A stretch of 64,000 nt of DNA from Panopea generosa (lineage: Eukaryota > Mollusca > Bivalvia > Adapedonta > Hiatellidae), in contig CM055895.1 of assembly GCA_029582155.1 (NCBI GenBank), positions 17,164,787-17,228,786 of the forward strand, written 5' to 3'. The position numbers and the translations under genes are program-made. Numbering within the stretch: position 1 is the stretch's first letter; the number at the start of each line of letters is the position of its first letter. The notes beneath the pieces are model-generated. The model was not told the DNA's origin, searched no databases, and worked only from the letters and a program-made list of their open reading frames with translations. Positions 1 to 10,194 of the stretch are shown here, piece by piece.

Positions 1-594
1 CACTTACCAGAGGTTGAATTTGTGGAAGGGATCCCGAATTTTATAGACCAAGACACTTACCTGGATGTGGCAGTACGAAATTGTATCATTCTGGACGATT
101 TGATGGGAGATGCAAAGAAAGATGAACGCGTTGCTAATCTATTCACGAAAGGATCACACCATAGAAACCTGACAGTGTTATATTTAACACAGAATTTGTT
201 TCCACAAGGAAAATCATCGAGAGATATAAGTTTAAATATCAAATATTTGGTGTTGTTCAATAACCCTGTGGACAGAATGCAAGTTTCCAATTTTGCTCGA
301 CGTATAAACCCTACCAATATTCATCTCTTCATGAACACGTATAAACGAGCTGTAGAGAGCCCGTATGGAAATTTAGTTGTTGATCTACAGGCCAACACAT
401 CGGAACAAGATAGACTGCGAGAAAATATTCTGAATGGAAATAAACCTTATGAACATGGCTCTTCGACATTACCGGTTGTCTGCGATTCAGACACATACAT
501 GTCAAAAGTTATAGGGACACACCACTATATTATCATCAAGACTCAACCAGTTGTTCCTCCGAAGAAAGTGATTATTCCGAAGATTGTGACATAG
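1..594 (+). CDS. Virus-like packaging ATPase (A32/FtsK-HerA type), C-terminal part
   Basis: The frame is open from base 1, so the N-terminus lies outside the window; GTG at 22 is only an internal codon. About 197 residues are visible. A hydrophobic strand ending in ILDDLM (about 99-116) looks like a Walker B motif, followed by FTKGSHHRN and a TQN stretch like the sensor region of genome-packaging ATPases. This pattern is known from Maverick/Polinton and adintovirus-like elements that pump DNA into capsids. The Walker A part is upstream and unseen. The stop at 592-594 is three bases before a zinc-finger ORF, as in a compact viral gene cluster. Family assignment is by motif memory; another viral FtsK-like ATPase is possible. 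This segment has no stop, but its downstream neighbour is frameshifted, so the element is probably a fossil. Confidence 0.6.
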   Translation, partial: HLPEVEFVEGIPNFIDQDTYLDVAVRNCIILDDLMGDAKKDERVANLFTKGSHHRNLTVLYLTQNLFPQGKSSRDISLNIKYLVLFNNPVDRMQVSNFARRINPTNIHLFMNTYKRAVESPYGNLVVDLQANTSEQDRLRENILNGNKPYEHGSSTLPVVCDSDTYMSKVIGTHHYIIIKTQPVVPPKKVIIPKIVT

Positions 595-596
595 AT

Positions 597-900
597 ATGC
601 CTATTTGTGACTACTGTGGGAACATGTTTGGGGATATACATGCTTTACAGAACCACGTGAAGCAATGGTGTGTAGAAAGAAAACGGAAACTGGATCAAGA
701 TGTTGACACACAAATGACAGACGAGCCGAAAAAGAAAAAAATGGATAACGTTACCAAACGATGATGAAAGTGATAAAGAAGAAGAGATTAATGATGAATC
801 ATCTGACATAGATAACAGTCAGGAGGATGAATAATCTGAAGATGATGAAGGAGAAGTGTTTTCTGAGTCTGTGTGGCAACGTTTATATATAATAATTTAG
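597..900 (+). pseudogene. Small C2HC zinc-finger ORF with acidic tail, frameshifted
   Basis: ATG at 597 opens a 55-codon frame ending at 764. Near the N-terminus it has a zinc-finger pattern C-x2-C-x12-H-x4-C, followed by a basic stretch (PKKKK). A one-base shift just before that stop continues into a strongly Asp/Glu-rich frame, with a TAA at 832-834 and further acidic codons up to TAG at 898-900. The original protein was therefore probably about 100 residues: finger, basic patch, acidic tail. It starts three bases after the ATPase stop, suggesting co-transcription in a virus-like element. AATAAA at 957-962 could be its poly(A) signal. Function unknown; nucleic-acid binding is an inference from the finger. 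Confidence 0.5.
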
Positions 901-970
901 TTTGAATAGGGTTATGGTTGTCCTATTTCAATGTAGTTCATACCATAGAAAATGCGAATAAATGCATACA

Positions 971-976
971 AAAAAA

Positions 977-1027
<51 letters not shown>

Positions 1028-1030
1028 AAA
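971..1030. repeat. (AAAT)n microsatellite
   Basis: About 14 uninterrupted AAAT units. It separates the + strand virus-like genes from the broken gene on the - strand. Confidence 0.95.
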
Positions 1031-1087
1031 TAGTTAGTTCACGTGTGAGCTAGTTCGCACTACGATTCCCACTGACACTGTAGAATT

Positions 1088-2256
1088 TTAAACGTTCGGT
1101 TTAGAGTGAAATGTCCAATATTTTATAGGTTGTGTCTCAACTATGGATTTTAAGTAGTCGTTCCCGTGATACGGATTCACACACGTCGGAAATGGCGTCA
1201 ATATATCGTGTAAGTAATAGTTTAAAAATCTAGCCATTCTACCATTTTCCATCACTAAACGGGTGTAAGTGAATAAAAGAAGGACGAACCTAGCTGAAAA
1301 CTTTTATCATTAACAAAACATAATTTTTATTCACACCTTCTCGAGACAATTTATCTTCTAGGTATTCGTATAATCCAATAAGGTCGGTTATAATGATTTA
1401 ACGTCACCTGGGGATGGGTACTGTACTTTTTCGCAGGTCATCGGACATATAGTAAAACGATCACAATCCGACAGCTCTCCGGGGTTTCTGATAAGGCTTT
1501 TCATAAGTAGTCCATGTCCACGTTCAATAATGCCAGGTGTGAGCAAAGCCCCGTGTCTGCTGAGGTTTTTTAAAAAAAGTTCAGTACGTTCAACACGTTT
1601 TTAGTTTCTGTAAATCTTTTAGAGTCTTTATCTGAAGAAGCACATTCTAAAGCACGTTTAACACTTACAGAGTCTTGAAACCCCCACATCTTTCTCACAG
1701 CACGCTTTGCGCAATAACTTTAAACCGTAGATCCATATAAAATCATTACTTTACTCTATGTTTAATGATCTAAACTTTACAATGTCACTGTTCATCTTGC
1801 TAGTGTTTGTTTCCGATGATATCTCTAACTTTAGAAATGTTTCAGCGAGATGTTGACCCTTTTTTATTAATTCTCATTGATTTTCATTAGGATCACATGC
1901 CATATACATCTTTTTCTCATGATACGGTATGGTAAAGCACGGTACAATATTACATAACCCCATCACAAAAGCATTTCCATATTCTGGACTTCTAAGATGA
2001 AACAATCTCATTCGTACCACTAGCGAATCTTGAATTTCCCACGTCATCGCAAAGTTCATTAGATCGTCTTCGTCGGTGAACGAGTTCACCATACTGCCGA
2101 ATACTGAAGAGATCAAGTCCATGTTTTCAGTTTGCTGTAGAGAAGTAAAAATGACTTTGCTAAGTAAAGTCCCTTCTTGTATACTCTCATGAAAGCTAAA
2201 ACATAACGATGGTTTATTTGATAACCCATACTTAGTTCGAGGTTCTATCTCAAATA
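1088..2256 (-). pseudogene. Unknown decayed gene, probably part of the same virus-like element
   Basis: Read on the - strand, four blocks of coding-looking sequence lie in successive frames, about 2256-1874, 1870-1570, 1570-1390 and 1375-1088. They are interrupted by a TGA near 1876, a TAA near 1760 and at least two frameshifts. Together they span about 390 codons. The largest intact piece (1874-2122 from ATG) contains FTDEDDLMNF and a hydrophobic stretch ending IVPCFTIPYHEKK; a later piece has GIIERGHGLLMKS. I do not recognise the family. It converges on the ATPase/zinc-finger pair across the AAAT repeat, which fits two transcription units of one element, but common origin is an inference from proximity and similar decay. 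Confidence 0.45.
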
Positions 2257-3280
2257 GTTTTTAAAACAACCTTAAATCCCTTAAACTGTAACTGACATTA
2301 AAAACACATCCACATTATATTTTTTTTTTTAAAAAGCCTTGAAAAATGCGAAACAATCTTCCGAATCTGTTGCCAAAAAATACCATTTTTTTTTATTTAT
2401 TTCTTGAATATAACTAGAAAAAAGACGAATATTATTATGTGTACGAAACAGATTTTAATTGTAATGTTTTCTAAGTGTTAACAGTTTTATGTGACATGAT
2501 TTAAAGAACTTTCATATTTATGGCTTCCACACGCATGCTGGATAATGTTTAAAATGTTGAACACTTCAGAAAATATGGTTTGTCTATTAATTTGAAGGGT
2601 CAAATTTCAAGATGTTCCTATTGTCAAAAGGAAACATGGTAGTTACATTTCAGAAAATATGTTGAAACGGTGACGTGTTGTTTATTGTCATGTATTGGCA
2701 TGTATTAAGTGAAAATATTTAATATTTCACGTGATATGAAAAAAAAAATGCAAATAATATTGAAACTGTAATTTTGATTTTCTTAAAAAATATATAGTCA
2801 TATCACAAATCACATTGTTTTCTGACTGAGTGATTTTATTTTTTATTTTACTTAAATGTTATAATATATAACTGTTATAATTTTCATACTTTGAAAAAAA
2901 TTGCGTTGAGTCAAAAAACAATGATAATTATTTCAAAGTACATAATGGATTATATAAAAGATACAGTGATTACGTTTTGTTTTATTCTTATGTCAATCAG
3001 GACATGGTAATTGCTTTTTTAAACACATAAATGTCGTTATTTATATGTGCGATAAATTGTATTGAAATATTAGCATAATTGTCTCTAAAATTAATCGCCA
3101 GTTTAGAATCGATAGTGAAGAAATTACATCTGTTTTTATAAAAACAACAACAAAAACAATGCATGGACCAGGCGGGTAAGTCATTTCTAAAAATACAGTC
3201 ATTACAGCATATGCTATCATGTCTTTCTAATATGGTTAAGAGAGATTGCATAATCAATATTAACCATCGCGCATGTATTT
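2257..3280. other. AT-rich stretch without a gene
   Basis: Rich in poly-A and poly-T runs. Only short random frames are present, such as one of 86 codons on the - strand at 2997-3257 with no recognisable motif. Confidence 0.6.
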
Positions 3281-3397
3281 CGCAATCATGATGTCATTCA
3301 AAATGGCGGCCGCACATGCGCAGTCCTTGGGGTCAGAGTATTGCGCAATCATGATGTCGTTAAAAATGGCGGCCGCGCATGCGCAGTCCTTGGGGTC
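3281..3397 (+). promoter_or_regulatory. Tandem 54-bp boxes with YY1-like and NRF-1-like sites
   Basis: A 54-bp unit occurs twice (3281-3334 and 3344-3397) with few differences. Each copy holds AAAATGGCGGC, close to the YY1 core, followed by GC(A/G)CATGCGCAG, close to the NRF-1 palindrome. These two boxes are typical of CpG-type housekeeping promoters in animals. The pair stands out as the only GC-rich, CpG-rich patch in several kilobases. No convincing downstream gene is visible, so it may be an orphan or decayed promoter or part of a repeat. Confidence 0.45.
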
Positions 3398-3576
3398 TTC
3401 CAAATATGGTGGTATTCGAGATGCTTAAGCTGCTAGCAATATCACCATCTTTAAAGTATGTCAACGTGTTGCTATAAAACCAAGAAAACAGAAAATGTTT
3501 ACCTGGTACAAGTACGCTTCAACCGAAATGGATATTTCCAAAGAACATCTGTAGGACTCAGCTTTGGTTATAGAAG

Positions 3577-3957
3577 ATGAACAGGCTGAGCTGCAAACTT
3601 ACATTAAAACTCGTACACTGCTCTACTCTAATTCTCCCAGCCATTGCACTGTCGATATTATTACAATCAGTTCTTATCGCTGCCAATACCCTGCTCAGTG
3701 GCAAGACTGAGATGGTATTTTGGATTTTCGTTTTATTCTTTGTCATTAGAAATTCGGATGAATCTATTATTAAGATCAATAACAAGTTTCCTAGGTACTT
3801 TTCAACTAAATTATTTAATCATATGTTTTGTTCAACGAGAAATATAACCCAATTTGTTTGTATGTTGGAATGTTCAGCACCATGCTATGCCATCAAGGGT
3901 AAACAGAAGTTAAAATTTTCGAAAAGACGTTTGCCAGGTCAAAATCTACTTTCCTGA
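3577..3957 (+). other. 126-codon open frame, doubtful
   Basis: It begins with ATG 180 bp after the YY1/NRF-1-like boxes and has two hydrophobic runs (about residues 17-41 and 46-57) that could be membrane segments, then a basic C-terminus. There is no family match. Overlapping open frames exist on both strands, so composition alone could explain it. The only argument for a gene is its position behind a promoter-like sequence. Confidence 0.12.
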
Positions 3958-4249
3958 CATGCAGCTTCGATCGAGCAATTGCCAAGAAAAGTGCGAACCA
4001 CTGTCAATAACATGATACGGTAATAGCGTGTTTAGACCAAAGGTTATTATCGATATGGGTGTGAATATTGCACCACTTGTCAAAAGTAAGAAACTTCATG
4101 ACCGACAGGAAATGTATCATTCAAGGAAAACAGCCAGCACAACAGCATAAAGATAGTCAATATAAAACACAATACAAGCATAAAGAAGAGGTTACAATAC
4201 AAGTCAATGAGGTCGCTGCTTTGGAACGGCAAGAAGCAAAACTGCCACT

Positions 4250-5525
4250 GGTATGGAACACGACTTTGGTGGTTAATTTTCATTATGATGTGGTCTGATG
4301 ACATTATGCTGTGGTTACGTTTCATTTAAATGTGGTCACTTTACATTATGATGTAGTTCGTTGTCATTTTGATGTAGTTCGATGTCATTCTGATTTGGTT
4401 CGATGTCATTCTGTTGTAGTTTGATGTCATTCTGAAGTGGTCATTTTTCATTTGGATGTAGTTTGATGTCATTCTGACGTGGTTACTTTACATTCTGATG
4501 TGGTTCGATGTTATTCTGATGTGGTCATTTTTCATTTGGATGTAGTTCGATGTCATTCTGTTGTGGTTCGATGTCATTCTGATTTGGTCATTTTACAGTA
4601 GTTCAATGTCATTCTGATGTGGTTCGATGTCATTCTGATGTAGTCATTTTACAGTAGTTCGATGTCATTCTGATGTGGCTCGATGTCATTCTGATGTGGT
4701 CATTTTCAATTTTGGATGTAGTTCGACGTCATTCTATTGTGGTTCGATGTCATTCTGAAGTGGTCATTTTACATTTTGATGTAGTTCGATGTCATTCTGT
4801 TGTGGTTCGATGTCATTCTGATGTGGTCAGTTTACAATTTGATGTAGTTAAATGTCATTCTGATTTGGTTTGATGTCATTCTGGTGTGGTTCGATGTCAT
4901 TCTGATGTGGTCATTTTTATTTGGATGTAGTTCGATGTCATTCTGATTTGGTTCGATGTTATTCTGACGTGGTCACTGTACATTATGACGTAGTTCAATG
5001 TCATTTTGATGTCATTCTGATTTGGTTCGATGTCATTTTGTTATAGTTATTTTACATTATGATGAAGTTCGATGTCATTCTGATGAAGTCCGATGTCATT
5101 CTGATGTAGTTCGATGTCATTCTGATGTGGTGACATTACATTATGATGTAGTTCGATATCATTCTGATGTTGTTCGATGTCATTCTGATGTGGTTCGATG
5201 TCGTTCTAATGTGGTCACTTTACATTATGATGAAGTTCGATGTCATTTTGATGTAGTTCGATGTCATTCTGATGTGGTTCGGTGTCATTCTGATGAAGTT
5301 TAATGTCATTCTGATGTGGTTTAATGTCATTCTGATTTGGTTCGATGTCCTTCTGATGTAGTTCGATGTGATTCTGATGTGGTTTGATGTCATTCCGATG
5401 TGGTTCGATGTCTTTCTGGTGTAGTCTGATGTCATTTTGATGTGGTTCGATGTCATTTTATTTTGGTCATTTTACATTTTGATATGATTACATTTCATTC
5501 TGACGAAGTCACTTTACATTATAAT
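4250..5525 (+). repeat. 21-bp minisatellite A (TTCGATGTCATTCTGATGTGG)
   Basis: About 55-60 degenerate 21-bp units, interspersed with a longer variant containing TCATTTTACATTATGATGTAG. Because 21 is a multiple of three, long frames repeating VVRCHSD arise; these are by-products. The left border (TGGAACACGACTTTGGTGG) matches the border of a related array at 35800 read on the other strand, where it continues into a SINE 3' end. Confidence 0.95.
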
Positions 5526-5890
5526 GTTGTAGCTTGTCATTCGGCGGTGGTAACTTTTTTTTCGGCTGTGTAAACTTGTCATTCGTCAGTGGTTGCTTAT
5601 CATTCGTCAGTGGTAACTTGTCTTTCGGCAGTGATAATTTGTTTTGCGGCAATGGTAACTTGTCATTCGGCAGTGGTACCCTGTCATTCGGCAATGGTTA
5701 CTTGTAATTCGCAGTGGTAACTTGTCATTTGGCAGTTTTAACTTTTCTTTCGGCAGTAGTACATTGTCATTCGGCAGTGGTTATTTGTAATTTGGCAGTT
5801 GTAACTTGTCATTCGGCAGTTTTAACTTTTCATTCGGCACTGGTTACTTGTTCTTCGGCAGTGGTTGTTTATCATTCGGCAGTGCTAACT
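5526..5890 (+). repeat. 21-bp minisatellite B (CTTGTCATTCGGCAGTGGTAA)
   Basis: About 17 units, with the 21-bp length of array A but a different sequence; TGTCATTC is shared, so one may derive from the other. It gives LSFGSGN-type frames as a by-product. Confidence 0.95.
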
Positions 5891-6254
5891 TAAAACGGTG
5901 TCTCCACCAGTGGCGCTTACACCTGTATGACGTCAAAGAACCGGTGATATGGTTGTTTACAATTGCCGATTTGAGAAGCATTCTAGTTTCTCTCAACCTC
6001 AGAGGTGAAATTATACAAAGATTTATAGATCGAAATGTGAGTATACGTGTATCTAAATAATGAAAATAATTATATAAAGAAATAAACTTATTTTTTAGAA
6101 GTTAAACTGGCACCAACAGTGACAGCATCTCTACGTGTATGCAGAACACATCTAAATATAAGTTTACACATGCTACTGATTCATGACATTATATCAGTAA
6201 GTGCACGAAATCAGGATTAAATGTTTATATAAAAATTATCTGTGAAATATGCCA
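5891..6254. other. Unique sequence between array and SINE
   Basis: A frame running out of array B continues to 6060 and contains IADLRSILVSLNLRG, vaguely like the helix pair of a SAP domain; I do not trust this. A perfect CRE palindrome TGACGTCA lies at 5928-5935. Confidence 0.3.
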
Positions 6255-6335
6255 ACCAATATGGGACTCGAACTCGCGACACCCGAATACTAGCCAGATG
6301 CAGATTGTTTTTGCAATGATCTGAGGTTGTTATAC
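6255..6335 (-). mobile_element. tRNA-derived SINE head
   Basis: On the - strand a box B sequence GCGAGTTCGAGTCCC is preceded about 35 bp upstream by a box A-like TCTGGCTAGTA, the RNA polymerase III internal promoter layout of a tRNA-derived SINE. Confidence 0.5.
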
Positions 6336-6929
6336 GTCGTAAATTTCTTAAAATGCTATCTTCGATCTCGCATACACACAAGCACGCTTAATTTTATTTG
6401 TAAGACTAAATGCTTTAAAAAAATTACAACATATCTACCTACTTCCGATTATACCAAAGCCCTTCTGATATTAGAGATCATTCACTCCAATGACTAATTT
6501 TCATATATACGAAGTTAGAACTTCAAAATCATCGCCAACTTCCAATCTATATTCTCCCAGACAAAATGATGTGTAATGTGAAGTCTACTTTCACTTTGTC
6601 AATAATTTTCTAATGATATAATCACCCCGTCCAACGTATACGTTACATAAGAGGCTACTACGCCGCATTTTCGGTGATAACTACACACGATAAACGGTAC
6701 TTCCTGTTATTTTTGTAAACGCAGTTGGGCAGTGCGGTAAGAAAACCCCTTTATTTTCATATTAATATTTCGTTTTAAATCAAATATATAGCCGATACGA
6801 GCGGCATTGAATTTAAGTTTCAAGCGGGCATGAGTTTTTAAATGGGAACACGACCGTTTCTTCAAACATTCGAGAAAAGTGACGGATTGAACCACGTTCA
6901 GATTGAAGACACGTAATTTACAGCTCAGC
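6336..6929. other. No gene seen
   Basis: AT-rich intergenic sequence with only short random frames. Confidence 0.6.
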
Positions 6930-7080
6930 TTATTACTTCGGAAGCATTTCTGGGACTACTTTATGTGTTTTACATTTGTTTTATATATCAACATACCAAA
7001 TTATGTCAGTAAAAAAATACAAGTTGATATTATAAGTGTGCTTAACGCCAAAATTTGCTTAGTACGTAGCATAGGTAGGT
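6930..7080 (+). repeat. Dispersed repeat R1, copy 1
   Basis: About 150 bp, clearly related to 44049-44185: both start ACTTCGGAAGCATTTCT, share TTTGTTTTATATATCAA, and end AGCATA(G/A)GTAGGTG. Copy 1 runs straight into the mariner transposase remnant, so R1 could be the 5' part of that element. Confidence 0.7.
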
Positions 7081-7737
7081 GACTACGAAGTACTTCAAAA
7101 AGTTTATGGAATTCAAGCAGTTGAAAGTGTAACATTCTTTCGAAGGTTTACGGCTTTCAGACTGAAAGATGAACACAGTTCAAGTCGGAATATTGAGATA
7201 ACTGACACGTGTAACAATGAATAAATTAAGGAAATAATTGATGGACAATAAAAATGTGAGAATATTGCGGCAGAAGCCGACATAAGCACGGTGGCAGTTT
7301 ATATAATTCTTATTAAGATATCAGCTCGGTGAGTGCCATAATGCCTAACTTCTGACCAAATACAGCACAGGGTAGTTGTTGCCAAAATATTGTTAGCACA
7401 GTATAAAATAGGGGGTGAAGCATTCTTGAATCATATTGTAGCCACCGACGAGACGTGGATCCGTTAATATGAACCGGAAACCGGAATTAAAGCGACAATC
7501 TTCAGAATGGAACACTCCAGTCTCTCCCAGGCATGCAAAGCGACAATCTTCAGAATGGCACACTCCAATCTCTCCCAGAATGTAAAGATTAAGCGAAAAC
7601 ATGAAAATCTGAAGATGATGCTAAAGGTATATTATCGATACATTGCGTTCCCACTCTTAATCAAGAGTAATATAGATATTTTCTATCGAAATTCCTACGT
7701 CCAACAATTCACAAAAAGCATACAGGGCTTTTAACGG
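7081..7737 (+). pseudogene. mariner-family transposase, decayed
   Basis: A single frame of 218 codons carries five stops but no frameshift. N-terminal codons resemble the mariner helix-turn-helix (YEVLQKVYG, then FFRRFTAF). Then come VAVYIIL, a degraded VP-x-LT linker, and FLNHIVATDETWIR followed by YEPETG, the signature around the first catalytic Asp (codon at 7446-7448) of mariner DDD transposases. The usual HDNARPH and YSPDLAP blocks are not visible, so the C-terminal third is lost or unrecognisable. A 48-bp segment (7489-7536) is repeated at once (7537-7580), duplicating KATIFRM. It sits inside the 2.8 kb between the mirrored satellites. The protein would have cut and pasted the element by its terminal repeats; this copy is dead. 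Confidence 0.8.
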
Positions 7738-7974
7738 CACACCCAATTATCATTTGTAAGAAGAACGTACACACTTCATTCCGAATCAGTCGTATATACT
7801 TGGCCTATTCCACCATCCTTCAGTATTATATGTGTGCAAAGATATAAATGCATAAACATGTATGGCAAAAACATTTTTGACATTTTGTTGTAACATACTT
7901 TTTTTTTGGATATGAGAAGCTGTTTATAGACAGCACTGTAGGATAAAATAGCTTGGGGAATCGACAGAGAAAAA

Positions 7975-8060
7975 AAATATTGTCACGGGTTTCGAACTCT
8001 GATTGCCCGAGTCAAAATCCATAGATAAACCGAGCCGCTATATAAGAAGATCGGCTTTAT
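7975..8060 (-). mobile_element. tRNA-like SINE head
   Basis: On the - strand GGCTCGGTTTAT (box A-like) and AGAGTTCGAAACCC (box B-like) are about 30 bp apart. No mature tRNA fold is convincing, so a SINE remnant is the better call. Confidence 0.4.
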
Positions 8061-8309
8061 TCTTTCTCAATATATACTAAACGTTTACGAATCCATAACT
8101 GAGATTTCCATGGGTCAGGTCTAATTCAGATATCGACGAAAATAGCGAGTTTAGAGCAGTGCAGAGAAACAAAGTTATTTTGCGCCAGATATGATCCAGA
8201 TAACCACAATTTATGCTAAATAATACAATTATACTAGTTTTTAATTGAACTGAAAGGGTAGAACTTACTGGTAAGTAATAATATACATTATATTAAGCCA
8301 AACCTTTGC

Positions 8310-8569
8310 GAATGGCACCCTAGCAATAGAAGTATTCGTCGAGAAGAAGTTGTTTTAAGCTCGGTGCAGAATTTGGCATATACGCTATACCCATTCATAT
8401 CTATTAAAACATGAACTTGTTTCAGAGTGTGTGCCCTGTTTTGTACCGTTTACTGTTAAGTACATACTGATCGACTGTGTGGACTTTGCTCCAATGCGAG
8501 AAAAGTACTACAGTGTCGATAATATGAAAGAGCTTTTTGATAAAATTGATGTAACGTATATTTTTTAAT
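8310..8569 (+). pseudogene. LINE ORF2 C-terminal remnant (post-RT/RNase H tail)
   Basis: The first frame gives WHPSNRSIRREEVVLSS, then a one-base shift near 8410 leads to ECVPCFVPFTVKYILIDC followed by VDFAP and NMKELFD, ending in TAA. This matches the tail of RNase H-containing non-LTR retrotransposons common in molluscs, where a C-x2-C then H/Y-I-L-x-x-C motif follows the RNase H domain. Only the last 85 or so codons remain. It is a 5'-truncated, frameshifted copy, as usual after incomplete target-primed reverse transcription. Confidence 0.65.
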
Positions 8570-8689
8570 TTTTAAAAACTCATTTATCATTTTTGAGTTG
8601 AGAACCCGTTGACGGTTTATATTTTTTTGAGTAGTATTAACAATATATACTATTATACACTAATACACTATACTTTTATCTGTGATTAG

Positions 8690-9010
8690 TCGGAAAACAA
8701 GTTACTACTTCCGAATGACAAGTATCCACTGCCAAATGACAAGCTACCACTGCCGAATGACATGTTACTACTGACGAATGACAAGTTACCACTGCCAAAT
8801 GACAAGTTATGACTGCCGCATGACAAATTATCACTGCCGAAAGACAAGTTACCACTGACGAATGATAAACAACCACTGCCGAATGACAGGTTACCACTGC
8901 CAAATAACAAGTAACCACTGCCAAAAGGCAAACAACCATTGCCGAATGACAAGTAACAACTGCCGAATGACTAGATAACACAGTCGAATGACAAGTTAAT
9001 ACCGCCAAAT
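8690..9010 (-). repeat. Minisatellite B, inverted copy
   Basis: About 15 units of the same 21-bp repeat as 5526-5890, in the opposite orientation. Confidence 0.95.
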
Positions 9011-9387
9011 GACAGGTAACCACATCATAATGTAAAGTGACCACACCAGAATGGAATGTAACCACATCAAAATGTGAAATGACCACACCAGAATGTAAAA
9101 TGAGAGAATGATATCGAACTACCTTAAAATGTAAAATGACCACATCAGAATGACATTGAACTACGTCATAATGTAAAGTTACAACGTCAGAACGACTCGA
9201 ACAACATCATAATGTAAAATGACTATAACAGAATGACATCGAACTACATCATAATGTAAAATGACAATAACAGAATGACATCGGACTACATCATAATGTA
9301 AAATGACCTCGTCAGAATGACATCGAATAACATCAGAATGACGGCGAACTACATTAAAATGTAAAACGACCACATCAGAATGCATTT
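9011..9387 (-). repeat. Minisatellite A, inverted copy
   Basis: About 18 units of the repeat found at 4250-5525, opposite orientation, directly outside inverted B. Together with 4250-5890 it makes the mirror order A-B ... B'-A'. Confidence 0.95.
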
Positions 9388-10175
9388 TTGAAATTTATGA
9401 TTTTTAAAATTATGATTTTTCAAATTGTGCTTTTTTGAAATTATGATTCTTTGAAATTATCATTTTTGCAATTGTCATTTTTGATTTTTATTTAAATTAT
9501 TTTTCAAATTATGAATTTTTGAAATTATGAATTCTGAAATTATGATTTTTTGAAATTATGATTTTTGAAATTTTTCAAATATGATTATTTGAAATTAAGA
9601 TTTTTTGAAAATATGATTTTTTTGAAATTATGATTTTTCATAATATGATTTTTTTGAAATTATGATTTTTTTGAAATTATCATTTTTGCAATTGTCATTT
9701 TTGATTTTAATTTAAATTATGATTTTTCAAATTATGAATTTTTGAAATTATGAATTCTGAAATTATGATTTTTTGAAATTATGATTTTTGAAATTTTTCA
9801 AATATGATTATTTGAAATTATGAATTTTTGAAAATATGATTTTTTTGAAATTATGATTTTTCATATTATGATTTTTTTCAAATTATGATTTTTTTGAAAT
9901 TATATTTTTCAAATTATGATTTTTTGAAAATATGATTTTTTGAAATTATGATTTTTTTAAATTATGATTTTTTGAAATGATGATTTTTTTGAAATTATGA
10001 TTTTTTGAAATTATGATTTTTGATATGATTATTTTTTGAAATGATGATTTTTCAATTGATGATTTTTCAAAAATATGATTTTTTTGAAATGATTATTTTT
10101 TGAAAATATGATTTTTTGAAATGATGATTTTTCAAATAATGATTTTTTTAAATTATGATCTTTATTTATTTTTGA
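9388..10175 (+). repeat. AT-rich minisatellite (about 16-17 bp, TGAAATTATGATTTTTT)
   Basis: Nearly fifty degenerate units. A block of about 170 bp starting near 9465 recurs almost unchanged near 9678, showing a recent duplication inside the array. Confidence 0.9.
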
Positions 10176-10194
10176 GAATTCATTTGAGATTACA

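Noticed and set aside
3558-3785. hAT transposase C-terminus on the - strand
   Set aside because: A weak resemblance to the SVxxERVFS dimerisation block, but key residues and neighbouring blocks are missing.
4673-5303. VVRCHSD-repeat protein genes on + and MTSNHIRM-type on -
   Set aside because: Frames exist because the period is 21 bp. Both strands are open and unit changes ignore codon positions.
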